Shown here one piece after another: positions 5,432-12,303 of a stretch of DNA of 12,303 nt. The stretch is from Verrucomicrobiota bacterium (GTDB taxonomy: Bacteria > Verrucomicrobiota > Verrucomicrobiia > Chthoniobacterales > UBA10450). The DNA is taken from assembly GCA_003219115.1 (NCBI GenBank), contig QHPN01000103.1, forward strand, positions 1-12,303, given 5' to 3'. The position numbers and the translations under genes were made by a program. The notes beneath the pieces are model-generated. The model was not told the DNA's origin, made no database searches, and was given only the letters and a program-made list of their open reading frames with translations. Every line of letters starts with the position of its first letter. The stretch's first letter is position 1.

Positions 5432-8040
5432 TGAACGCTCAGCGTTGGCAACAGGTCAATGATCTCTTCCACTCAGCTGTCGAGCGCGCACCCGAGGAGT
5501 GGACCGCATTTCTTGATGAGGCTTGCCACAGCGACGAAAGCTTGCGTCGCGAGGTGAAGTCTCTGCTCGCCTCACACGAGCGAACGGAGAATTTCATCGA
5601 ATCACCGGCCTTTGAAACTGCCCCCGAGCTACTGATCGGCGACGGAGCCGGCGAGTTGATCGGAGAATTGATTGGTCATTACCTGATCGAGCGGCTCATT
5701 GGCGTAGGCGGAATGGGTGAGGTTTATCTAGCGCGCGACGTGCAACTTGGGCGCAAAGCCGCGCTCAAGCTTCTCCCAGAGCACCTGCCGGCGGACGAAG
5801 CCCAACTGAGCCGGTTCAAAGCTGAGGCCCGGAGTGCCTCGGCCTTAAATCATCCGAACATTCTGACGGTTTACGAGATCGGTGCTGAGGGAAACCGGCA
5901 ATTCATCGCGACGGAGTTAATTGAAGGCGCGACGCTGCGGGCGTCTCTCGTGGAAGGGAGAATGGAGTTGCGCGCCGCGCTGGAAATTGCCGTGCAAGTA
6001 GCCTCGGCGTTGGCGGCCGCACACGAGGCCGGCGTCGTTCACCGCGACATTAAGCCGGAGAACATCATGCTCCGACCAGACGGATACGTAAAAGTGCTGG
6101 ACTTTGGGATTGCCAAACTAACTCAAGAGGGGTCAGCGCGGGAACATCATGGACTAGCAACGACGTCCGGACTGCAAACGCGACCCGGTTTGGTATTGGG
6201 TACTGGGCGCTATATGTCTCCGGAACAAGCGCGCGGCCAGCGGGTGGACGCGCGTTCTGATATCTGGAGCCTTGGCGTGGTCCTCTACGAAATGGTGGCA
6301 GGGATTCCGCCATTCCTGGGCGAGACCCCGAGCGACTGCATCGCATCCATCCTGACAAAGGAGCCACCGCCATTATCTGGCGTATTGCCCGATGTTCCGC
6401 TCAAACTCGAAGAGATTCTGCAAAAGGCTTTGCGCAAAGATAGAGACGAGCGTCACCAGACGGCTAGGGAACTGCTCGGCGATCTCCATACTCTCAAGGG
6501 CGAACTGGAATTGGCGGGTTCCGCCCGTGCCGGGGTTATCGTCCGCCAAATTAAACGTCACAAACGGGGCGTGTTACTGATGTCGGCGGTGGCAATCCTT
6601 GCGGCTGTGGCGTTTGCCTACTCTTTTTTCTTCCTCGCTTCGCCACCACCAAATGAAAAATCCATCGCCGTGTTGCCGTTTGAGAACTTGAGCGAGGAAA
6701 CATCCAGTGCCTACTTTGCGGATGGAATCCAGGACGAAATTCTGACCCGGCTTTCAAAGATCGCGGATCTCAAAGTCATCTCGCGTACCTCGACGCAGCG
6801 TTACAAGCACACGTCTCAGAGTCCGTCCCAGATCGCGCACCAACTCGGCGTCGCCCATCTCCTAGAAGGTAGCGTCCAGAAAACAAATGATCAGGTGCGC
6901 GTCAATGTGCAATTGATCACAGCCGCGAATGATACGCATCTCTGGGCCGAGACATACGATCGGAAATTGACAGACATCTTCGTGGTTGAAAGCGACATCG
7001 CGACAACCATTGCAAAGACGTTGCAGGCGAGATTGACCGGTGCAGAAAAGACCGCAATTGCGAAACGTCCCACCGCAAATCCGGAAGCACATGAACTTTA
7101 CTTGAAAGGCCGGTTTTTCTGGAACAAGCGCACAGCCGCAGACCTTCGAAAGGCGATCGATTACTTCAATCAAGCGCTTGATAAAGATCCCAGCTACGCC
7201 TTCGCCTATGCCGGGCTGGCCGATTCTTATCTGGTTTTGAGCCAGTACGGAGCTGCATCTCCTGCGGATTCATATCACCAAGCAATAGCGGCCGCGAAAA
7301 AGGCGATCGAGCTCGACGACACGCTAGCTGAAGCACACACCTCGCTTGCTTGCTCTCTCGCTTACTACGATTTCGACTTCGAACAATCAGTCAAAGAGTT
7401 TGAGCGCGCCATCGAGTTAAACCCGAATTACGCCACTGCTCATCATTGGCTTTCGAATGGGGTTTTGTCGGCGCTTGGGCAATTCGAGCGCGCCATCGCC
7501 GAGGGCAAACGTGCAGTCGAGTTGGACCCGCTCTCGTTAGTCATCAACACCGACCTCGGCCAGGACTTTTTTTATTCGCGCCGCTACGATGAAGCCATCG
7601 TCCAGTTGCGCAAAACGATCGAAATGGATCCTCGTTTTTATTTCGCTCACTGGGTCTTGGGCACAGCCTTGCAATTGAAAGGTCAACTTAGCGAGGCCGT
7701 TGCCGAATATGGCAAGGCAGTCGAGCTCAACGACGATCCATCCGTTCTCGCATTGCTTGGGCAAGCGTACGCACGGGCAGGACAACCAGACGAAGCGCAA
7801 AAAATCCTGGTGCGCTTAAGTGAAGAGGCCAAGTCGCGTTACGTCCAAGCCTACGATTTCGCGTTAATGTATCTGGCCTTGGGTGACAAAGAGCGCGCGA
7901 TTGACGAGATGGAACGAGCGTATCGCGAGCGCGACGCCAACGTCGCTCAGATTAAAGTCGATCCAATGCTTGATGATCTCCGCGGCAACCAGCGCTTCGA
8001 AGCGCTGGTTAACCGGATTTTTCCTGCCAATGTGAAATAA
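5431..8040 (+). CDS. membrane Ser/Thr protein kinase with TolB/FlgO-like and TPR regions
   Basis: The 869-residue protein has five parts. Residues 1-80 form the short N-terminal region typical of this kinase group. Residues 83-355 are a Hanks-type kinase domain: glycine loop GVGGMGEV (91-98), lysine K113 in AALK (usually VAIK or VALK), HRDIKPEN (204-211), DFG (224-226), GTGRYMSPEQ (257-266) and DIWSLGVVLYEM. A transmembrane helix follows at about 381-403 after KRHKRG. Residues 409-535 match the TolB/FlgO-like region (SIAVLPFENLS, LLEGSVQK, HLWAETYDR). TPR repeats run from about 552 to 855 (for example KAIELDDTLAEAH, RAIELNPNYATAH). The kinase is therefore cytoplasmic, with a probable sensory TPR part across the membrane. 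All catalytic residues are present. ATG 5431 is favoured because it overlaps the sigma stop; a GTG at 5377 lies inside the sigma gene. It probably phosphorylates the co-encoded sigma factor. Confidence 0.93.
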   Translation: MNAQRWQQVNDLFHSAVERAPEEWTAFLDEACHSDESLRREVKSLLASHERTENFIESPAFETAPELLIGDGAGELIGELIGHYLIERLIGVGGMGEVYLARDVQLGRKAALKLLPEHLPADEAQLSRFKAEARSASALNHPNILTVYEIGAEGNRQFIATELIEGATLRASLVEGRMELRAALEIAVQVASALAAAHEAGVVHRDIKPENIMLRPDGYVKVLDFGIAKLTQEGSAREHHGLATTSGLQTRPGLVLGTGRYMSPEQARGQRVDARSDIWSLGVVLYEMVAGIPPFLGETPSDCIASILTKEPPPLSGVLPDVPLKLEEILQKALRKDRDERHQTARELLGDLHTLKGELELAGSARAGVIVRQIKRHKRGVLLMSAVAILAAVAFAYSFFFLASPPPNEKSIAVLPFENLSEETSSAYFADGIQDEILTRLSKIADLKVISRTSTQRYKHTSQSPSQIAHQLGVAHLLEGSVQKTNDQVRVNVQLITAANDTHLWAETYDRKLTDIFVVESDIATTIAKTLQARLTGAEKTAIAKRPTANPEAHELYLKGRFFWNKRTAADLRKAIDYFNQALDKDPSYAFAYAGLADSYLVLSQYGAASPADSYHQAIAAAKKAIELDDTLAEAHTSLACSLAYYDFDFEQSVKEFERAIELNPNYATAHHWLSNGVLSALGQFERAIAEGKRAVELDPLSLVINTDLGQDFFYSRRYDEAIVQLRKTIEMDPRFYFAHWVLGTALQLKGQLSEAVAEYGKAVELNDDPSVLALLGQAYARAGQPDEAQKILVRLSEEAKSRYVQAYDFALMYLALGDKERAIDEMERAYRERDANVAQIKVDPMLDDLRGNQRFEALVNRIFPANVK

Positions 8041-8293
8041 AAGCTGGCAGCAGAGGCGTAGCGAACTGGAACCGTTCCTCAAAGGACAGCCGGATAATTA
8101 CCTTGTCATTGAAGACCTCGCATTAAGATGGCGGCGTAACAGCCTTCGGGTTTCTGCGGTTCGGTGATACCTCATGTAGGCCCTTCCCAGGACGCGATTG
8201 ACTAGCTGGTCGCTGAGCCGCTGGTGTGTCGATTGCACGTGAAGCGATTGCGCTGCGAGGGAATTAATGCTCGTAGGGCGCTGACTCATACCT
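8041..8293. other. no recognisable gene
   Basis: This stretch follows the kinase. A plus-strand frame without an ATG is open from about 8042 to 8167 and encodes FLKGQPDNYLVIEDLALRW, which looks protein-like but which I cannot assign. A minus-strand frame to about 8098 encodes an arginine-rich stretch (NRVLGRAYMRYHR), also unassigned. I see no clear terminator for the kinase operon. It may be decayed coding sequence continuous with the relic that follows. Confidence 0.4.
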
Positions 8294-9110
8294 TTAGGCC
8301 GCCTTGATCGAGGTATCGTCGGCGTCGATTTGGATTGGAATGACGTCGATGCGACCACGGCTCGGTAAAAGGCCTGCCAAGAAGGTCCCGATATGCAAAC
8401 TGGCTCTCCTTTGATAACTCTCGTCAATAAGGATGAGTACCGAAGGACGCTTACTCAATTCAAATTCGAACGTCCCGGGCGCAATAAAATTCTCCTGGTT
8501 CAAGGACTCCGAGGCTCTGTCCTCTTTGATGGCCGGTTCGCTTCGATAGCAGCCGTTTGTGTCGGCGATTACTTTGGGTCCGCGAACGCCTGCTAGCCAA
8601 ACAAGACGGCCGCCCTCCTCATCTGGCTGCGATTGGAACCCTATATCTCGGTACGAGCGTGGTCCGCAGCCAGCGAAGAGCGGTCTAATCGAAAGACGCG
8701 CAGCCAATGCAGTTTCGCTATACAATTGCCACGAAAACGCCGCCGCCGCCCCATCATGCGGCAGGAACATTTGTTGTTCGAGCACGGTTCCCCGAGCTAT
8801 TTGGACGCGCGAACGCGGCCGAGAAATCGCGCCAAACAATCCACCATTGGTAGGCGAGTGAAAATCGTGTGCCGAACTGTCCGATGAAATAACGTACATA
8901 CCGGTTGAGGTGGTGAGGGTTGCCTCCAAAGCGATGAGCGTTGGGCCGGTATCTTGGGCGGAGCAGGGGATTCGGATCATGGTGTAAGAGTTTGGAGATA
9001 GGTCGCTTGAACGATCTTTTCCTTACATAAGGACTCGGCACCGCGGATGCGACCACACCTGAAGCTGCTATATTCAATTCCTCTGTAAGATTTCGACGCC
9101 AGGATCGACG
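8294..9110 (-). pseudogene. frameshifted relic resembling the N-terminal domain of a glycogen debranching enzyme
   Basis: A 228-codon frame (8980-8294) contains blocks reminiscent of the bacterial/archaeal-type amylo-alpha-1,6-glucosidase N-terminal domain (GDE_N): PTLIALEATLTTSTGMYV, then VLEQQMFLPHDGAAAAFSW, then LSIRPLFAGCGPRSYRD, then ENFIAPGTFEFEL. The part that should precede it (GVVASAVPSPYVRKR, PISKLLHH) is in another frame upstream, so the match changes frame around 8940-8985. The catalytic GH15-like domain, which should start about 60 residues after the EFEL block with a GYPWF-x-DWGRD motif, is absent, and the frame ends in SIKAA-stop. No good start codon or Shine-Dalgarno site is seen. 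I interpret it as a decayed, 3'-truncated gene, meant for glycogen or maltodextrin debranching in its parent. The family call is from memory of motifs; an unrelated hypothetical gene is possible. Confidence 0.45.
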
Positions 9111-9117
9111 TATCTCT

Positions 9118-10098
9118 GTGCGAGGCAAAACCCCCCAGAGGGATTACAACCAACAAGCGTGGATGTTACCGGATTCAGCGATAACGCCGGAAGAGCATTA
9201 TTTACGGCGCCGAGAATTCCTGCGCGTATTTGGATTAGGCGTGGCTGCGTCCGCCTTCTTGCCTCTGAGTATACGTGCTGCAGAGACCGGCCCGAACCAT
9301 TCCCTCAATTCGGCTTACAAGTTAGACGGCGTCAAGCTTACCCCGGAAGAGTTTGTTACGAGCTACAACAATTTTTACGAATGGGGCTTTGGCAAAGATC
9401 AGCCGAAAGAGGAGGCGAATCACGGTTGGAGGACGCAGCCGTGGAATATTGAGATCGGCGGTCTGTGCGCGAACGCGAGCAAGATCGATCCCGAACAACT
9501 AAAGCAGCTTCTTGGTCCGATCGAGCAACGCAACTATCGCCATCGTTGCGTCGAAGCGTGGTCGATGGTGATTCCGTGGGATGGGTTTGCGCTCAAGAAG
9601 TTGATCGACCTCGCGCAACCCACTTCAGGGGCGAGGTTCGTAAAGTTCATTTCGTTTCTCGATCCAGCGAATTGTCCAGCGCAACGCAAAAACGAGCTTC
9701 CGTGGCCGTACACGGAGGCGTTAACCCTGGCTGAAGCCAGCAACGAACTGGCTTTCCTCGCGACCGGTCTTTACGGCAAACCGCTGCGCAACCAAAACGG
9801 CGCGCCCATCCGCCTGGTCGTACCGTGGAAGTACGGCTTCAAGAGCGCGAAGTCACTCGTGAAAATCGAGTTTGTGGCGGAACAGCCGACGACCACCTGG
9901 AACGAAATGGCCCCGAGCGAATATGGTTTCTACGCGAATGTGAATCCGAATGTTGATCATCCGCGCTGGAGCCAGAAGAGCGAGCGCGTGATCGGGGCCG
10001 GCTTCTTCTCGGGCAAGCAGCCAACACTAATGTTCAACGGTTACGAAAAACAAGTAGCGCATCTCTACGCCGGGATGGATCTGCGCAAGAATTTCTAA
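9118..10098 (+). CDS. msrP: protein-methionine-sulfoxide reductase, molybdopterin catalytic subunit MsrP
   Basis: This periplasmic molybdoenzyme (formerly YedY) reduces methionine sulfoxide in exported proteins, taking electrons from quinol through MsrQ. The 326-residue length is near the usual 310-335. A Tat signal is present: LRRREFLRVFGLG (30-42) followed by a hydrophobic stretch to about residue 52, with cleavage near A55-A56. Family blocks are YNNFYEWGF (83-91), RHRCVEAWSMVIPW (141-154) with C144 as the expected molybdenum ligand, and NQNGAPIRLVVPWKYGFKS near 226-243. The end is also typical: WNEMAPSEYGFYANVNP and HPRWSQKSER. The GTG at 9118 is used because the conserved W-x-LP-x-S-x-x-TPE element begins at W15, before the first ATG (9163); AGGA lies 12 bases upstream. 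It is followed after 6-12 bases by msrQ. Confidence 0.93.
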   Translation: MRGKTPQRDYNQQAWMLPDSAITPEEHYLRRREFLRVFGLGVAASAFLPLSIRAAETGPNHSLNSAYKLDGVKLTPEEFVTSYNNFYEWGFGKDQPKEEANHGWRTQPWNIEIGGLCANASKIDPEQLKQLLGPIEQRNYRHRCVEAWSMVIPWDGFALKKLIDLAQPTSGARFVKFISFLDPANCPAQRKNELPWPYTEALTLAEASNELAFLATGLYGKPLRNQNGAPIRLVVPWKYGFKSAKSLVKIEFVAEQPTTTWNEMAPSEYGFYANVNPNVDHPRWSQKSERVIGAGFFSGKQPTLMFNGYEKQVAHLYAGMDLRKNF

Positions 10099-10104
10099 CG
10101 ATTC

Positions 10105-10836
10105 GTGAACATGCTTGCACGAATCGTCGGAAGCAGACTTGCAGCACTTTCGCTCATCGTCGGCGTCGGAGTATGGGTGCTTGTAATTCCAGCATTCGCC
10201 GGAACACTCGGGGCTAACCCTCTCGAAGCGCTCCTGCATCGCAGCGGGGAGATTGCGATCTGGACTCTAGGCGCAGTGCTTAGTCTCACGCCGCTGCGGG
10301 TTCTATTTCCGCACTCGCAAATCATAGGCGCGCTGAACCGGCATCGACGCGCGATTGGTGTCTCCGCATGTGTTTACGGGCTGCTCCATTTTGCCGCACA
10401 CATTCTTTACGAAGGTGGATGGGATGGGCTGCTGCTCAGTCTATCGAAGCCGTTCATCTGGTACGGACTTGCCGGTTTGTCGATACTCGTCGCCCTGACG
10501 GCCACGAGTAACCAGTTTTCAATTCGGAAACTTGGCGGACGCAATTGGAAGCGTCTTCATCGGCTCGCATACATTGCCGCTGCTCTCCTGATTTATCATC
10601 AGGCGATTGCTGGCAAAGGTCACTGGCACATCGCACGCTGGCTGTTATTCCCTTTAGCTGCGCTTCAAGTAGCGCGTGTCACTAAGACGCTGCTTCGAAA
10701 ACCGGCTCGCATTTCAGCCTCTAATCAAAACGTGAGGTATGTCGCCAAAAAGACGATCACAACCATCGTCTCCGCCGATACTTCTATGACGGCGATGAAC
10801 AACACGCCGCAGGGGAGCCGCGTAAATGCCTGCTGA
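10105..10836 (+). CDS. msrQ: MsrP-partner haem-binding membrane protein MsrQ
   Basis: The 243-residue inner-membrane b-type cytochrome (formerly YedZ) passes electrons from the respiratory chain to MsrP. About six hydrophobic helices are visible between residues 11 and 197. Family signatures are HRSGEIAIWTLGAVLSLTPLR (45-65, here split as HRSGEIAIW and LSLTPLR), RRAIG (81-85), YGLLHFAAHI (91-100), KPFIWYGLAGL (115-125), LTATSN (131-136) and NWKRLHRLAYI (147-157). H95 or H99, H152 and H165 are the likely haem-ligand positions. The last 40 or so residues after LLRKPARISA are polar and longer than in typical MsrQ; they reach into the next gene. The GTG at 10105 and ATG at 10111 are both possible starts. 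It forms an operon with msrP. Confidence 0.9.
   Translation: MNMLARIVGSRLAALSLIVGVGVWVLVIPAFAGTLGANPLEALLHRSGEIAIWTLGAVLSLTPLRVLFPHSQIIGALNRHRRAIGVSACVYGLLHFAAHILYEGGWDGLLLSLSKPFIWYGLAGLSILVALTATSNQFSIRKLGGRNWKRLHRLAYIAAALLIYHQAIAGKGHWHIARWLLFPLAALQVARVTKTLLRKPARISASNQNVRYVAKKTITTIVSADTSMTAMNNTPQGSRVNAC
10811..10817 (+). promoter_or_regulatory. strong Shine-Dalgarno site inside msrQ for the ZAS protein
   Basis: AGGGGAG lies 8 bases before the ATG at 10826. It supports that start even though it is inside the msrQ reading frame, and it indicates efficient independent initiation. Confidence 0.55.
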
Positions 10837-11173
10837 AGCTTACAATCCGTCACCTGTTGGTAATCCATCTGTCCTCGCCCGGAGAAATTGGCTGCAGACG
10901 AAGCTCGTCATCTTTATCGGTAAGCATACGCCTAAATGTCGCGAGATGGTGCAGATTCTATCGAAGTCAATGGACGAGCCGATGCCACTGCGGATGCGAA
11001 TCAAAAAGCGACTGCACTTCCTGATCTGCTGCTGGTGTCACCGATACGAAGAGCAACTTCACTACCTTCGCAAAACAGCAGCCAAATATCCCGATCACGT
11101 GCCACAGCGCTCGGGTAGCGTCCCCGGCGAGCTCAAAGAACGCTGGAAAGAGACACTGCGACGCGGAGTTTGA
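10826..11173 (+). CDS. small zinc-finger (zf-HC2/ZAS-type) anti-sigma-like protein
   Basis: The 115-residue protein has the cysteine/histidine pattern of zinc-binding anti-sigma domains: C38 in TPKCREM, then H64-x3-C68-x2-C71 in HFLICCWC. The surrounding sequence (ILSKSMDEPMPLRMRIKKRLH and RYEEQLHYLRK) fits the helices of that fold. No transmembrane helix is seen, so it should be cytoplasmic. Proteins of this group usually hold an ECF sigma factor inactive, sometimes in a redox-sensitive way. It overlaps msrQ by 11 bases and has its own strong Shine-Dalgarno site, so it is co-transcribed with the methionine-sulfoxide reductase. No sigma gene is adjacent; the only one in the window is 5.4 kb away and paired with a kinase. 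A non-sigma role for the zinc module is the main alternative. Confidence 0.72.
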   Translation: MPAEAYNPSPVGNPSVLARRNWLQTKLVIFIGKHTPKCREMVQILSKSMDEPMPLRMRIKKRLHFLICCWCHRYEEQLHYLRKTAAKYPDHVPQRSGSVPGELKERWKETLRRGV

Positions 11174-11190
11174 GTCTCGTTAGCTGTTGT

Positions 11191-11213
11191 AGCCGGCGGC
11201 GCTGACGCCGGCT
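11191..11213. terminator. GC-rich hairpin after the ZAS gene (terminator or extragenic palindrome)
   Basis: AGCCGGCG (11191-11198) pairs with CGCCGGCT (11206-11213) across a 7-base loop, 18 bases after the stop codon at 11173. Only three Ts follow, broken by G, so a strict intrinsic terminator is doubtful. A TGTAGCCGG start is reminiscent of interspersed palindromes in this phylum (from memory). It probably marks the 3' end of the msrPQ-ZAS transcript. Confidence 0.5.
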
Positions 11214-11356
11214 TTGCAGGCTGCGCAATCCAATCGGGATCAACGCCCCGCCTATACCGACAATTACCGCGTGTAAGGTTTCCGTACCTCCCGCGACGAA
11301 TTGGGTGAACTGCAGCCGGGAAAATTCCGGCGGCAAAAGAAACCAAACAAACACCC

Positions 11357-11746
11357 ATGATATACGAAACCATCCTCGTTTCTTTGACTGCTCTCGTCAT
11401 CGTCGCGACCAGCGGCTTTGCACAGGACAGTCACAAGAGCGGACCATTCCAAGGCGCAAAAGCCAACACCGGTTACGTCACGCACACAACCGAAGCTGGC
11501 AATAGCGTTTTAACTCTCTCCGACGACTTCAAGGCTCCCGATACTCCCGATCCGCATTGGCAGATTGTGGATTCGAGCGGGAATACCTATCTCCTGCAGA
11601 AGTTATCCATCAAAGGCGGCAAGATGAATCGAAAGATCACTGTGCCGAAGTACGTGCCGGACATCGCTAAAGTCCAAATCTGGTGCGCGTTTGCTGATGC
11701 TGAAACCAATCTCGGCGAGGCTGCTTTTGATCAGCCAGTGAAATAA
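11357..11746 (+). CDS. secreted DM13-like domain protein
   Basis: The 129-residue protein has a signal peptide (MIYETILVSLTALVIVATS, cleavage after FA at about 22) and a mature domain of roughly 105 residues. Features resembling the DM13 fold are GYVTHTTEAGNSVLTLSDDF (split: GYVTHTTEAG, VLTLSDDF), TPDPHWQIVDSSGNTYLL, the ITVPKYVPDIAKVQIWC block and a final LGEAAF. The single mature cysteine (in QIWCAF) is in the position DM13 domains use for a possible redox or haem-linked function. The role is unknown; an extracytoplasmic redox or electron-transfer accessory is inferred from fold and neighbours. The start has no good Shine-Dalgarno site. It lies 183 bases after the ZAS gene, beyond a hairpin, so it may have its own promoter. 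DM13 assignment is from motif memory; a family of its own is possible. Confidence 0.7.
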   Translation: MIYETILVSLTALVIVATSGFAQDSHKSGPFQGAKANTGYVTHTTEAGNSVLTLSDDFKAPDTPDPHWQIVDSSGNTYLLQKLSIKGGKMNRKITVPKYVPDIAKVQIWCAFADAETNLGEAAFDQPVK

Positions 11747-11757
11747 CTAAATGCCGG

Positions 11758-11789
11758 CTGGCGACGCCGCAATTTCAGCGGCGCGCCAG
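11758..11789. terminator. 12-bp hairpin between DM13-like and HbpS-like genes
   Basis: CTGGCG-A-CGCCGC (11758-11770) pairs with GCGGCG-CGCCAG (11778-11789) with one bulged A and loop AATTTCA. It lies 11 bases after the stop codon of the DM13-like gene and 28 bases before the next start. No T-run follows on the plus strand. It may attenuate or stabilise the upstream message, or be an extragenic palindrome like the one at 11191-11213. Confidence 0.55.
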
Positions 11790-11817
11790 GCAGGCAGGAA
11801 GAAACCCACTCACATTT

Positions 11818-12303
11818 ATGAAAAGCAAAATACTTACGGCAACTGCGCTGGTTGGCATGGCTACGGCAACGCAGGCACAGATAATTGAAAAGGAATCCTT
11901 AAATCTCGACGGAGCTAAGAAAGCAATCGCGGCGGCCGTTGATTACGCCAAGAAGAACAATGCCCCCGGTGGGGTGATCGCGGTCGTCGATGAAGGCGGC
12001 AACCTTATGGCGCTGGAGCGCCTGGACGGCACCTTTGCCATGGGCGCGACAATCTCGGTCGGCAAAGCACGAACCGCAGTATTGTTCAAAAAGCCCACAC
12101 GATTTTTCGAAGAATTGATTAACAAGGGCCGTACCGCTATGGCCGCGGTCGATGGGTTTACGCCATTGATCGGCGGAATTCCAATCGTAGTGGATAACCA
12201 GGTAGTTGGCGGAATTGGAGTCAGCGGTGCGGCGAGCGCTGGCCAGGACGAGGAGCTAGCTCTCGCCGGCGCGAATGCTGTAGCCGGGCGCGGTGAGCCC
12301 GGC
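11818..12303 (+). CDS. exported haem-binding protein, HbpS/GlcG (DUF336) family, partial
   Basis: An ATG at 11818 opens a frame of 162 codons without stop up to the window end. The signal peptide is MKSKILTATALVGMATATQA. The mature part reads LNLDGAKKAIAAAVDYAKKN, then GGVIAVVDEGGNLMALERLD, SVGKARTAVLFKKPT, GFTPLIGGIPIVVDNQVVGG, IGVSGAASAGQDEELALAG. These are the standard blocks of the HbpS/GlcG family, normally about 130-150 residues, so only a short C-terminal end should be missing. HbpS of Streptomyces binds haem and takes part in redox sensing outside the cell; other members are of unknown function. Located after msrPQ and the DM13-like gene, it supports a redox or haem theme for the region. 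Haem binding is inferred from family only. Confidence 0.88.
   Translation, partial: MKSKILTATALVGMATATQAQIIEKESLNLDGAKKAIAAAVDYAKKNNAPGGVIAVVDEGGNLMALERLDGTFAMGATISVGKARTAVLFKKPTRFFEELINKGRTAMAAVDGFTPLIGGIPIVVDNQVVGGIGVSGAASAGQDEELALAGANAVAGRGEPG

Noticed and set aside
9021..9032. Palindrome CCTTACATAAGG upstream of msrP
   Set aside because: Arms are only 5 bases and it lies 86 bases before the start, within the presumed relic. It is too weak to call an operator.
11095..11485. Minus-strand open frames across the ZAS/DM13-like junction
   Set aside because: They cross the GC-rich hairpin, have no family motif, and overlap two well-supported plus-strand genes.

Overview
The window (about 12.3 kb, moderately GC-rich) looks like chromosome of a soil-type Verrucomicrobiota bacterium. 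This rests on a combination of traits known from that phylum: secreted proteins with autotransporter-associated beta-strand (PATR) repeats but no barrel, a TIGR02999-like ECF sigma factor coupled to a Ser/Thr kinase with TolB/FlgO-like and TPR regions, and relics of similar TPR proteins. The phylum is an inference; no rRNA or other marker gene is present.

Layout. (1) 1-460 is a gene graveyard: a possible C-terminal end of an unknown ORF at the left edge, the 5' half of a tRNA-Lys(CTT) on the minus strand, and on the plus strand the tail of one TPR/TolB-like protein followed 22 bases later by the head of another, both cut off. (2) 461-4657 holds three minus-strand genes for exported proteins: a PATR-repeat protein, a smaller secreted protein with a 'MDDFIYGEPQ' end, and a second PATR-repeat protein paralogous to the first. 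All three leaders carry copies of one short motif. (3) Divergently, 4850-8040 encodes an ECF sigma factor and its kinase, with stop and start sharing one base. (4) 8041-9117 has no intact gene; it contains a frameshifted remnant resembling the N-terminal domain of a glycogen debranching enzyme, on the minus strand. (5) 9118-12303 (plus strand) is an envelope redox cluster: msrP, msrQ, a small ZAS-type zinc protein overlapping msrQ, a secreted DM13-like protein, and a secreted HbpS/GlcG-like haem-binding protein that runs off the right edge. Strong hairpins separate the last three.

How the genes may work together. The kinase probably senses an envelope cue and controls its sigma factor. The divergent surface-protein genes are the nearest candidate targets, but this is inference only. 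MsrP/MsrQ repairs oxidised methionines in exported proteins; its haem-dependent membrane partner, the DM13-like protein and the HbpS-like protein fit a theme of redox or haem handling outside the cytoplasm. The ZAS protein is an anti-sigma-like element with no sigma gene beside it.
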